Below are positions 44,283-53,058 of a DNA stretch of 64,000 nucleotides, piece by piece. The DNA is from Variovorax boronicumulans NBRC 103145 (GTDB lineage Bacteria; Pseudomonadota; Gammaproteobacteria; Burkholderiales; Burkholderiaceae_C). The DNA is taken from positions 1-64,000 of the forward strand of contig NZ_BCUS01000012.1 of assembly GCF_001591345.1 (NCBI RefSeq), in the 5' to 3' direction. Position numbers and translations under genes: made by a program. Position 1 is the first letter of the stretch. Each line of letters starts with the position of its first letter. The notes under the pieces were generated by a model, which had not been told where the DNA came from, did no database searches, and saw only the letters and a list, made by a program, of their open reading frames with translations.

Positions 44283-45358
44283 TGCAGGAACCTCCGCATG
44301 GCCAGACCGCAGGAGGTCAGATAGGAAGGCGCTTCACGGCGGACCTTCTTCTCGCGAATGCTGGGGCCGAAGTCCATGCCGTCGAACGGATTCACGAGCG
44401 AGCAGGCAAAAGAGGTCTGGCGGGTCACGGCATTGGTCAGCCCCGGCAGCGACGACGAGCCGCCGGCCAGCAGCACGTAATCGACGCGGTTGTGCGGCGT
44501 GCTGGTGAAGAAGAACTGCAGCGCCCGCGCGATTTCCTGCGCGATGCTTTCGACGAAGGGCTTGAGCACGCCCGAACCGTAGTCGTCGGGCAAGTCGCCG
44601 CTGCGCTTCTTGGCTTCGGCTTCCTCAGCGGAAAAACCGTACTGGCGCACGATCAGCTGGCTCAATTGAGCGCCGCCGAAGGCCTGGTCGCGGTCGTACA
44701 GCACTTCCTGGTTGCGCAGCACCTGCATGCTGGTCGTGAAGGCACCGACTTCGAACAGCGCCACGATGGCGTCCACGCCCTTGCCCGGCAGTTGCTCGAT
44801 CAGGCGTGCGGTTGCGAGGCGCGAGGCATACGACTCGACGTCGAGAATCATGGCCTTCAGGCCCGCGGCTTCCGCTAGGCCTTCGCGGTCCTGCACCTTC
44901 TCCTTGCGGGAGGCGGCGATCAGCACTTCCACGTCGCCGACGGAGGTCGTGCTCGGTCCTGTCACGCAGAAGTCGAGGCTCACTTCATCGAGCGAGAACG
45001 GGATGTACTGGTTGGCTTCGGATTCGACCTGGATCTCGAGCTCCTGCTCGCTCATGCCGCCCGGGAGAATGATCTTCTTGGTGATGACCGCCGAGGGCGG
45101 CAGCGCCAGTGCCACGTTGCGGGTCTTGGTGCCGCTCTTGCGCACGACGCGGCGCACGGCTTCGGCGACTTCGTCGAATTTTTCGACGTTGCCGTCGGTG
45201 ATCCAGCCGCGTTCGAGCGGTTCGATGGCGCAGCGCTCCAGAACCAGCTTGCCGCTGGCCTCACGGCCGAGCTCCACCAGCTTCACGCTGGACGAACTGA
45301 CGTCCAGTCCCAGCAGGGGGGCGTTCTGACGACGAAACAATGATCCAAGAGCAGCCAA
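44279..45358 (-). CDS. pilM: Type IV pilus actin-like ATPase PilM
   Basis: The 359-residue cytoplasmic protein has the actin/FtsA fold, with LLGLDVSSSSVKLVELG at the phosphate-1 site, SRNVAL-type strands, and VDYVLLAGGSSSLPGL at the adenosine site near the C-terminus. It binds PilN. The start appears to be TTG at 45358, with GGGAGAGGG upstream; no ATG gives the normal N-terminus. It heads the pilMNOPQ-aroKB run and is divergent from mrcA. Confidence 0.94.
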   Translation of the reverse strand: MAALGSLFRRQNAPLLGLDVSSSSVKLVELGREASGKLVLERCAIEPLERGWITDGNVEKFDEVAEAVRRVVRKSGTKTRNVALALPPSAVITKKIILPGGMSEQELEIQVESEANQYIPFSLDEVSLDFCVTGPSTTSVGDVEVLIAASRKEKVQDREGLAEAAGLKAMILDVESYASRLATARLIEQLPGKGVDAIVALFEVGAFTTSMQVLRNQEVLYDRDQAFGGAQLSQLIVRQYGFSAEEAEAKKRSGDLPDDYGSGVLKPFVESIAQEIARALQFFFTSTPHNRVDYVLLAGGSSSLPGLTNAVTRQTSFACSLVNPFDGMDFGPSIREKKVRREAPSYLTSCGLAMRRFLQ

Positions 45359-45580
45359 GTTAGGTCCCTCTCCCCCTGTTATTTGTAACCAATGGAAAAA
45401 TATGCGTTCGGTTGCATGCTAGCAGCAGGCACAGCGCCCACCAAGCGTGCAGAAAGCCCGGAACCGACAACCGTTGTCAAAACGTGACGTCAAAGCCGCA
45501 TTCTGTAACTTTCTGCTTAGCCCCTGGAGAGGGAATGCGCGAGGTAACAAAGATCCGGAGGCGCCGAGGGGGCGGCTTTT

Positions 45581-45586
45581 TATAAT
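45581..45586 (+). promoter_or_regulatory. Consensus -10 box (TATAAT) for mrcA
   Basis: A perfect TATAAT lies 24 bp before the ATG at 45610, in a 251-bp divergent gap between pilM and mrcA. No good -35 is seen 16-18 bp upstream. Transcription would start near 45593, giving a leader of about 17 nt and excluding the GTG at 45592 as the start codon. Confidence 0.5.
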
Positions 45587-45609
45587 GTCCGGTGACTCTC
45601 CGGGCCCCC

Positions 45610-48021
45610 ATGCAAGAAACTTCCAGCCCGAAAGGGCGCGCCAAGACTCCTCCACCCGAACGCCCCTTCTGGCTGAAATGGCTGTTGCGTTTCGTGTTCT
45701 GGGGGGCGGGCATCGCTGCGGCGGGCCTGCTTTCCATCCTGTGCGTGGTGGCCGTGGCCCTGGCAGTGGCCTATCCCAACCTGCCGGACATCTCGGAACT
45801 CTCCGACTACCGACCCAAGCTGCCGCTGCGCGTGTTCTCCGCCGAAGGCACGCAGATCGGCGAGTTCGGGGAGGAGCGACGCAACCTCACCCCCATCGCC
45901 GCGATCCCCAAGGTCGTGAAGGACGCCGTCCTGGCCGCCGAAGACGCCCGCTTCTATGACCACGGCGGCGTCGACTACAAGGGGCTGGTGCGCGCCGGCC
46001 TCGCCAACCTGAACCGCGTGAAGAGCCAGGGCGCCTCCACCATCACGATGCAGGTGGCCCGCAACGTCTACCTGAGCTCCGAGAAGACGCTGACCCGCAA
46101 GATCTACGAGGTGTTGCTGACCTTCAAGCTGGAGCACCTGCTCACGAAGGACCAGATCTTCGAGATCTACCTGAACCAGATCTACCTGGGCAACCGCGCC
46201 TACGGCTTCGCCGCCGCTTCCGAGGCGTACTTCGGCAAGCCGCTGTCCGAGATGACGATTGCCCAGGCCGCCATGCTGGCCGGCCTGCCGAAGGCGCCCG
46301 GCGCCAACAACCCGGTCAACAACCCGCAGCGCGCACGCGGACGCCAGTTCTATGTGATCGATCGCATGCAGGAAGCCGGCTTCATCACCGCCGAGCAGGC
46401 AGCCGAGGCCAAGAAGGAAGAGCTGCACCTGCGCGACGCCGCCGACCCGAACCGCCTGCACGCCGAGTACGTGGCCGAAACCGTGCGCCAGCTGATGTAC
46501 GCCCAGTACGGCGACAGCACCTACACGCGCGGCCTCAAGGTCTACACCTCGCTGGTCGCCGCCGACCAGGCCGCGGCCTACAAGGCCCTGCGCAAGGGCA
46601 TCATGGATTACGAGCGCCGTCAGGTGTACCGCGGCCCCGAGAAGTTCATCGACCTGCCGAACGACCCCAAGGAGCTCGACGAGGCGGTGGACGACGTGCT
46701 GAACGACCACCCCGACAACGGCGATGTCATGGCGGCCGTGGTGCTCAAGGCCACGCCCAAGGAGATCCAGGCCATCCGCGCCAACGGCGACGCCGTGCAG
46801 ATCACAGGCGACGGCCTCAAGCCCGCGCAGTCCGGCCTGTCGGACAAGGCACCGCCCAACATCAAGATCCGCCGTGGCGCCGTGATCCGCGTCGCCAAGA
46901 CGCCCAAGAACACCTGGGAAATCACCCAGCTGCCCGAGGTGGAAGGCGCGTTCGTGGCCATGGACCCGCGCGACGGCGCCATCAAGGCGCTGGTCGGCGG
47001 GTTCGACTTCGGCAAGAACAAGTTCAACCACGTCACGCAGGCGTGGCGCCAGCCGGGCTCGAGCTTCAAGCCCTTCATCTACTCGGCGGCGCTCGAAAAG
47101 GGCTTCACCCCCGCCACGGTCATCAACGACGGCCCGCTGTTCTTCGATGCCGGCACCACCGGCGGCCAGCCGTGGGAGCCCAAGAACTACGGCGGCGGCT
47201 TCGACGGCCCGATGTCAATGCGCACCGCGCTGATGAAGTCGCGCAACCTCGTGTCGATCCGCATCCTGCAATCCATCGGCACGCGCTACGCGCAAGACTG
47301 GATCACCAATTTCGGCTTCGACAAGGACAAGCACCCCGCCTACCTGCCGATGGCGCTCGGTGCCGGTGCCGTCACGCCGATGCAGATGGCGGTGGGCTAT
47401 TCGGTGTTCGCCAACGGCGGCTACCGCGTGAATCCGTACCTCGTGACCCGCGTCACCGACCACAAGGACCGCGTGCTGGTCGACGTCCAGCCGCCATTGC
47501 TTAATGAAGCCTCGCGCGCCATCCCGCAGCGCAACGCCTTCATCATGGACACGCTGCTGCAGTCCATCACGCGCGCCGGCACGGCTGCGAAAGCGCAGGC
47601 GATGCTCAAGCGCCCCGACCTCTACGGCAAGACCGGTACCACCAACGACTCGCTCGACGCCTGGTTCGCGGGCTTCCAGCCCACCATGACGGCGATCTCG
47701 TGGATCGGCTACGACACGCCGCGCAACCTGGGCGACCGCGAAACCGGCGGTGGCCTGAGCCTGCCGATCTGGATCAACTACATGGAAACCGCCCTCAAGG
47801 GCGTGCCCGTGACCGACCTGTCGACCACGCCGCCTTCGGGCATCGTGAGCGTCGGCGGCGAGTGGTACTACGACGACTACGCGCCGGGCCGCGGCGTGTC
47901 GAGCCTGGGCGTGGAATCCTCCGCGCCGGTGGCCCCCGCCGAAGCCCTGAGCGGCCCGGCGATCAGCGCGCCTGCGCCGCCCGAGGAGCGCAACCGCATC
48001 CTCGACCTGTTCAGGAACTGA
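45610..48021 (+). CDS. mrcA: Penicillin-binding protein 1A
   Basis: The 803-residue bifunctional peptidoglycan synthase has an N-terminal membrane helix (about residues 20-47). The GT51 domain carries AAEDARFYDHGGVDYKGL, GASTITMQVARN and FEIYLNQIYLGNRAYGF. An OB-like insertion follows, then a transpeptidase domain with S484-S-F-K487, the SRN triad motif and GKTGTTND. The C-terminus is Ala/Pro-rich. I start at the ATG at 45610 because a TATAAT lies just upstream. The divergent pairing with pilM is standard in gamma- and betaproteobacteria. Confidence 0.95.
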   Translation: MQETSSPKGRAKTPPPERPFWLKWLLRFVFWGAGIAAAGLLSILCVVAVALAVAYPNLPDISELSDYRPKLPLRVFSAEGTQIGEFGEERRNLTPIAAIPKVVKDAVLAAEDARFYDHGGVDYKGLVRAGLANLNRVKSQGASTITMQVARNVYLSSEKTLTRKIYEVLLTFKLEHLLTKDQIFEIYLNQIYLGNRAYGFAAASEAYFGKPLSEMTIAQAAMLAGLPKAPGANNPVNNPQRARGRQFYVIDRMQEAGFITAEQAAEAKKEELHLRDAADPNRLHAEYVAETVRQLMYAQYGDSTYTRGLKVYTSLVAADQAAAYKALRKGIMDYERRQVYRGPEKFIDLPNDPKELDEAVDDVLNDHPDNGDVMAAVVLKATPKEIQAIRANGDAVQITGDGLKPAQSGLSDKAPPNIKIRRGAVIRVAKTPKNTWEITQLPEVEGAFVAMDPRDGAIKALVGGFDFGKNKFNHVTQAWRQPGSSFKPFIYSAALEKGFTPATVINDGPLFFDAGTTGGQPWEPKNYGGGFDGPMSMRTALMKSRNLVSIRILQSIGTRYAQDWITNFGFDKDKHPAYLPMALGAGAVTPMQMAVGYSVFANGGYRVNPYLVTRVTDHKDRVLVDVQPPLLNEASRAIPQRNAFIMDTLLQSITRAGTAAKAQAMLKRPDLYGKTGTTNDSLDAWFAGFQPTMTAISWIGYDTPRNLGDRETGGGLSLPIWINYMETALKGVPVTDLSTTPPSGIVSVGGEWYYDDYAPGRGVSSLGVESSAPVAPAEALSGPAISAPAPPEERNRILDLFRN

Positions 48022-48045
48022 TCGAGAAAGACAGAGCGCGGCGGC

Positions 48046-48378
48046 TCAGGCTGCCGCGAACACCAGCGGCTGCCCCGCCTGCAGGGTCGCCTCGCGCGAC
48101 AGGTTGCCGAAGAACTCTTCCCCGGTCTTGGTGTCCACCCACACCCGGCCGTCGTGCCGGTAGTGGTAGCCGCCGGAGCGTGCCGCCAGCCAGATTTCCT
48201 GCAGCGGCTTCTGCAGGTTCACGATCAGCTGGCTGCCGTTGCGAAACGACATCGTGATCATCCCGCCGACCCGCTGGTTGTCGATGTCGGCGTCGGTCGC
48301 GTCGTTGATGCGGTCGCAGCCCTGCTCGATGGCAGCAAGCGCCGCCTCGGCGCGGTCCATGTACTCGGTGTCGGTCAT
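48046..48378 (-). CDS. cyaY: Iron-sulfur assembly protein CyaY (frataxin)
   Basis: The 110-residue protein shows the frataxin pattern: an acidic first helix ([21 protein letters not shown]), [45 protein letters not shown], and the FF-type end of the domain. It modulates IscS and iron delivery. I use the ATG at 48378; the frame is open ten codons further. Its start is only 12 bp from the divergent lptM start. Confidence 0.94.
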   Translation of the reverse strand: MTDTEYMDRAEAALAAIEQGCDRINDATDADIDNQRVGGMITMSFRNGSQLIVNLQKPLQEIWLAARSGGYHYRHDGRVWVDTKTGEEFFGNLSREATLQAGQPLVFAAA

Positions 48379-48384
48379 TACAAT
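48379..48384 (+). promoter_or_regulatory. Candidate -10 box (TACAAT) for lptM-lysA
   Basis: TACAAT ends 6 bp before the lptM ATG at 48391, so a normal start site would fall on or next to the A of the ATG. No Shine-Dalgarno sequence precedes lptM. This would make a leaderless transcript. No clear -35 box is seen. Confidence 0.35.
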
Positions 48385-48390
48385 TTCAGC

Positions 48391-48642
48391 ATGTTGAATG
48401 TTCGCCAAATTCTAGTGAGCGCTCGCGCCCGCACCGCGCTCATGGTCTGCCTTGCCGCCAGCGCGGCCGGCCTTGCGGCGTGCGGACAGCGCGGCGCGCT
48501 CTATCTGCCGACCGATCCGGCGGCCGCCCAGCGCGCCACCTTGCCCCAATTGCTCACCCCCGGCGGCTCCAAAGCCTCCGACAACGAAGCGGCCCCCAAG
48601 CCCGCCGCAGCCAGCAGCGCCCCCGCCTCCCCCCAGAAATGA
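48391..48642 (+). CDS. lptM: Small lipoprotein LptM (YifL-like)
   Basis: The 83-residue protein has a lipoprotein signal ending LAACG (Cys about residue 31) followed by QRGALYLP, the short conserved motif of LptM, which helps maturation of the LptD/LptE lipopolysaccharide translocon. The tail is Pro/Ala/Ser-rich. It overlaps lysA by 4 bp, and the lptM-lysA pairing is conserved across proteobacteria. Confidence 0.9.
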   Translation: MLNVRQILVSARARTALMVCLAASAAGLAACGQRGALYLPTDPAAAQRATLPQLLTPGGSKASDNEAAPKPAAASSAPASPQK

Positions 48643-49916
48643 CGACGAACACCCCCCTGCCCGGCCACCCCCACATCGCCCACCGCGACGGCGCGCTGCA
48701 CGTCGAGGGCGTCGCGCTCGACGCGCTGGCGCGCACGCACGGCACGCCGCTGTTCGTCTATTCGAAGCAGTGGATGCTCGACGCCCTGGCCGCCTACCAG
48801 CGCGGCTTCGAGGGCCGCGAGGCACTGATCTGCTATGCAATGAAGGCCAATTCGTCGCTCGGCGTGCTGCGCGTGTTCGCCGAGGCCGGCTGCGGTTTCG
48901 ACATCGTCTCGGGCGGTGAGCTGTCGCGCGTGCTGGCCGTGGGCGCCGATCCGAAGAAGATCATCTTCTCGGGCGTCGGCAAGACGCGCGCCGAGATGCG
49001 CCAGGCCCTGGCGGCCGGCATCGCCTGCTTCAACGTCGAGAGCGAGGCCGAGCTCGACGTGCTCAACGAGGTAGCGCTGGCCGAGAAGGTGCGCGCACCG
49101 ATCAGCATCCGCATCAATCCGAACGTCGACCCGAAGACACACCCCTACATTTCCACGGGCCTCAAGGGCAACAAGTTCGGCATCGCGCACGACCGCGCGG
49201 TGCAGGCCTACCAGCACGCCGCCCGGCTGCCGGGCCTCGAGGTGGTCGGCATCGACTGCCACATCGGCTCGCAGATCACCGAAGCCTCGCCCTACCTGGA
49301 CGCCTGCGACCGCGTGCTCGACCTGGTGGAGGCCATCGAGACGGCCGGCGTGCCGATCCATCACCTGGACTTCGGCGGCGGCCTGGGCATCGACTACAAC
49401 GGCGAAGTGCCGCCCAAGGCCGATGCGCTGTGGCAGCAGCTGCTCGCCAAGCTCGACGCGCGCGGCTTCGGCCAGCGCAAGCTGGTGATCGAACCCGGCC
49501 GCTCGCTGGTCGGCAATGCCGGCGTGTGCGTGACCGAGGTGCTTTACACGAAGCCCGGCGAGGACAAGAACTTCTGCATCGTCGACGCGGCCATGAACGA
49601 CCTGCCGCGCCCCGCGATGTACCAGGCCTTCCAGAAGATCGTGCCGCTGCGCGAGCGCGCCGGCGACGCGCCGACCTACGACGTGGTGGGCCCGGTCTGC
49701 GAAAGCGGCGACTGGATCGGCCGCGACCGTGCGCTCAACGTGGTGGCCGGCGACCTGCTGGCCGTGCTGTCGGCCGGTGCGTACTGCATGAGCATGGCCA
49801 GCAACTACAACACGCGCGGCCGTGCGGCCGAGGTCCTGGTGAGCGGCGCCAGCGCCAAGCTGATCCGCCGCCGCGAGACGATGGAAGACCAGCTGCGCGC
49901 CGAGATCGACGGCTGA
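48639..49916 (+). CDS. lysA: Diaminopimelate decarboxylase LysA
   Basis: LysA makes lysine from meso-diaminopimelate using PLP. The 425-residue fold-type III enzyme has the PLP lysine in CYAMKANSSLGVLR (about residue 64), VDCHIGSQI-type and DFGGGLGIDY motifs, EPGRSLVGNAGVCV and the CESGDW substrate-site motif. The ATG at 48639 overlaps the lptM stop codon. It ends 7 bp from the convergent msrQ gene. Confidence 0.97.
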   Translation: MTTNTPLPGHPHIAHRDGALHVEGVALDALARTHGTPLFVYSKQWMLDALAAYQRGFEGREALICYAMKANSSLGVLRVFAEAGCGFDIVSGGELSRVLAVGADPKKIIFSGVGKTRAEMRQALAAGIACFNVESEAELDVLNEVALAEKVRAPISIRINPNVDPKTHPYISTGLKGNKFGIAHDRAVQAYQHAARLPGLEVVGIDCHIGSQITEASPYLDACDRVLDLVEAIETAGVPIHHLDFGGGLGIDYNGEVPPKADALWQQLLAKLDARGFGQRKLVIEPGRSLVGNAGVCVTEVLYTKPGEDKNFCIVDAAMNDLPRPAMYQAFQKIVPLRERAGDAPTYDVVGPVCESGDWIGRDRALNVVAGDLLAVLSAGAYCMSMASNYNTRGRAAEVLVSGASAKLIRRRETMEDQLRAEIDG

Positions 49917-49923
49917 TCCGGTC

Positions 49924-50580
49924 TCAGCCGGTGCGCAGCGGCTTCTCGCTGCCGCGCACGGCCACTGCGGGCCTGGCCTGGCGCTTGCGCGCGAAATTCC
50001 AGACGCGCCACGCCAGCAGCACCCCGACGATCGCGGCGTAGACGAACACTTCGGCGAAGTTGTTCTTGCCCGCGCGCATCCAGAAGAAGTGCAGCAGCCC
50101 GAGCCCCGCGATCACGTAGACCAGCTTGTGCAGCAGCTGCCAGCGCTTGGCGCCCATCGCCTTGATCGCGCGATTGAACGACGTGGCCGCCAGCGGCGTC
50201 AGCAGCACGAAGGCCGAGAAGCCCACCAGGATGAACGGCCGCTTGGCGATGTCCTTGGCGATCTCGCCCCACTCGAAGCCCATGTCGAACCAGCTGTAGC
50301 ACAGCAGGTGCAGCACCACGTAGAAGTACGCGAACAGGCCCAGCATGCGGCGCAGCCGCGCCAGCGCGTTGAGCTTGGCAATCACGCGCAGCGGCGTCAC
50401 CGCCAGCACGATGCAGATGAAGCGCAAGGTCCAATCGCCCGTCGCGCGTATCAGGAACTCGGCCGGGTTCGCGCCCAGCCCGTCGGTGAAGGCACCGAAG
50501 GCCAGCCGCGCGAACGGCAGCAGGCACAGCAGGAAGACGACCGGCTTGGTCGCCGGGTGCATGAGCAGCTTGTTCAGCAT
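49924..50580 (-). CDS. msrQ: Heme-binding membrane subunit MsrQ
   Basis: The 218-residue protein has about six hydrophobic helices of the ferric reductase-like type, with heme-ligand histidines in FYVVLHLLCY and KLVYVIAGLGLLHFF. It passes electrons from the respiratory chain to MsrP for repair of oxidised methionines in the periplasm. It lies 28 bp after msrP. The C-terminus is a basic cytoplasmic tail. Confidence 0.94.
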   Translation of the reverse strand: MLNKLLMHPATKPVVFLLCLLPFARLAFGAFTDGLGANPAEFLIRATGDWTLRFICIVLAVTPLRVIAKLNALARLRRMLGLFAYFYVVLHLLCYSWFDMGFEWGEIAKDIAKRPFILVGFSAFVLLTPLAATSFNRAIKAMGAKRWQLLHKLVYVIAGLGLLHFFWMRAGKNNFAEVFVYAAIVGVLLAWRVWNFARKRQARPAVAVRGSEKPLRTG

Positions 50581-50608
50581 GGCGCAACGACCGGTCGGGC
50601 GCGCCCGC

Positions 50609-51622
<1,014 letters not shown>

Positions 51623-51738
51623 GGCAGGCCTTTCGCGTGAATCGTTGTGCTCAGGGTAGTTCGTGACATGCCCCGGTTTGGTTACGCGCCATGGCGGCGC
51701 GTGGTTTCAATTCTTCGCAAAAGGCGCAAAGCCTGCGC

Positions 51739-53058
51739 TTACAGCGTGCCGTAGCTGTGCAGCCCGCTCAGGAACATGTTCACGCCAAGGAAGGCGAAGG
51801 TGGTCACGGCCAGGCCGGCCAGCGCCCACCAGGCCGCCACGGTGCCGCGCAGACCCTTCACGAGGCGCATGTGCAGCCAAGCCGCGTAGTTGAGCCAGAC
51901 GATCAGCGCCCAGGTTTCCTTCGGGTCCCAGCTCCAGTAGCCGCCCCAGGCATCGGCCGCCCACAGGGCGCCGAGCACGGTCGCGATGGTGAAGAAGGCA
52001 AAACCGACGGTGATCGACTTGTACATGACGTCGTCGAGCACCTCGTTGGCCGGCAGGCGCGCCGCGATGCGCTTGCGGCCCAGCAGGATGCCCGCCGCGA
52101 TCAGCGCCGAGATGCCCGCGTAGATCACCCAGTAGCTGCCGCCGGCTTCCTGCACGCGCTGGCGGAAGGCCACGGGCACGAAGCACAGCGCCACGCCCAA
52201 GAGCCAGATCGGCGTGAGCTTGTACCAGCGGGTCTCGCTCGCCTGCTCCTTGATGAGGTAGGCGAAGGCCACCATGGCCGCGAGCGCGAAGGTGCCGTAG
52301 CCGATGAAGTTGGCGGGCACGTGCAGCTTCATCCACCAGCTCTGCAGCGCAGGCACCAGCGGCTGGATTTCATGCGCCTCGCGCACGATCGTGTACCAGA
52401 GCAAAAAGCCCACCGCCGCGCTCACCACCAGCATCACGAAGGCACCCAGCGCGCGCGTGTTGTAGCGCTCTTCGAAGTACAGGTAGAACGCCGCCGTCAG
52501 CCAGCAGAACAGCACGAACACTTCGTACAGGTTGCTCACCGGGATGTGGCCGATGTCCGGGCCGAGCTGGTGGCTTTCGTACCAGCGCACCATGGTGCCG
52601 ATCAGCGCCATCGTCACGGCCGCCCAGGCCAGCCGGGAGCCGATCAGGTCGAAGGTGTCGGCCTGCTGCTTGCCGGCGGCGAAGCCGATCCAGTAGAACA
52701 GCGTGCTCATGAAGAACAGCACGCTCATCCAGAGGATGGCCGACTGGCTCGACAGGAAGTACTTGAGCCAGAACACCGAGTCGGCGCGCGCCAGATCGCC
52801 CTGGTAGGAGCTGATGGCCAGCAGCGAGGCCGCGGCCACCACCAGCGTCAGCACCCGCAGCGGGCGCCAGAACCAGCAGATGCCGATGACCGAGACCAGC
52901 GCCGCCACGAGGATCGGCTTTTCGTAGCTGTCCATCGAGCCGGCGTGGCGCATGAAGGCGAACGCGCCGCCGGCCAGCACCAGCGCCGCGAACACCCAGT
53001 CGAACAGGTTGCGGCGGGAGAGCCAGCTTTCGTGGAGCGTGAGGGTCGTGGTGTTCAT
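51739..53058 (-). CDS. ccsB: Cytochrome c biogenesis protein CcsB (CcsA/ResC type)
   Basis: The 439-residue membrane protein carries the heme-handling WWD domain, WGGYWSWDPKETWAL (about residues 361-375), with flanking membrane helices and histidines (MKLHVPANFIGYG; the AWLHMRL region). Together with ResB it attaches heme to apocytochromes c in system II. The ATG at 53058 overlaps the resB stop codon by 4 bp; the frame continues upstream only as a shadow. The preceding msrP gene lies beyond a 116-bp gap. Confidence 0.95.
   Translation of the reverse strand: MNTTTLTLHESWLSRRNLFDWVFAALVLAGGAFAFMRHAGSMDSYEKPILVAALVSVIGICWFWRPLRVLTLVVAAASLLAISSYQGDLARADSVFWLKYFLSSQSAILWMSVLFFMSTLFYWIGFAAGKQQADTFDLIGSRLAWAAVTMALIGTMVRWYESHQLGPDIGHIPVSNLYEVFVLFCWLTAAFYLYFEERYNTRALGAFVMLVVSAAVGFLLWYTIVREAHEIQPLVPALQSWWMKLHVPANFIGYGTFALAAMVAFAYLIKEQASETRWYKLTPIWLLGVALCFVPVAFRQRVQEAGGSYWVIYAGISALIAAGILLGRKRIAARLPANEVLDDVMYKSITVGFAFFTIATVLGALWAADAWGGYWSWDPKETWALIVWLNYAAWLHMRLVKGLRGTVAAWWALAGLAVTTFAFLGVNMFLSGLHSYGTL

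Noticed and set aside
45592-45609. GTG at 45592 as mrcA start
   Set aside because: It would lie at or before the transcription start predicted from the TATAAT at 45581-45586. The ATG at 45610 gives a normal PBP1a N-terminus.
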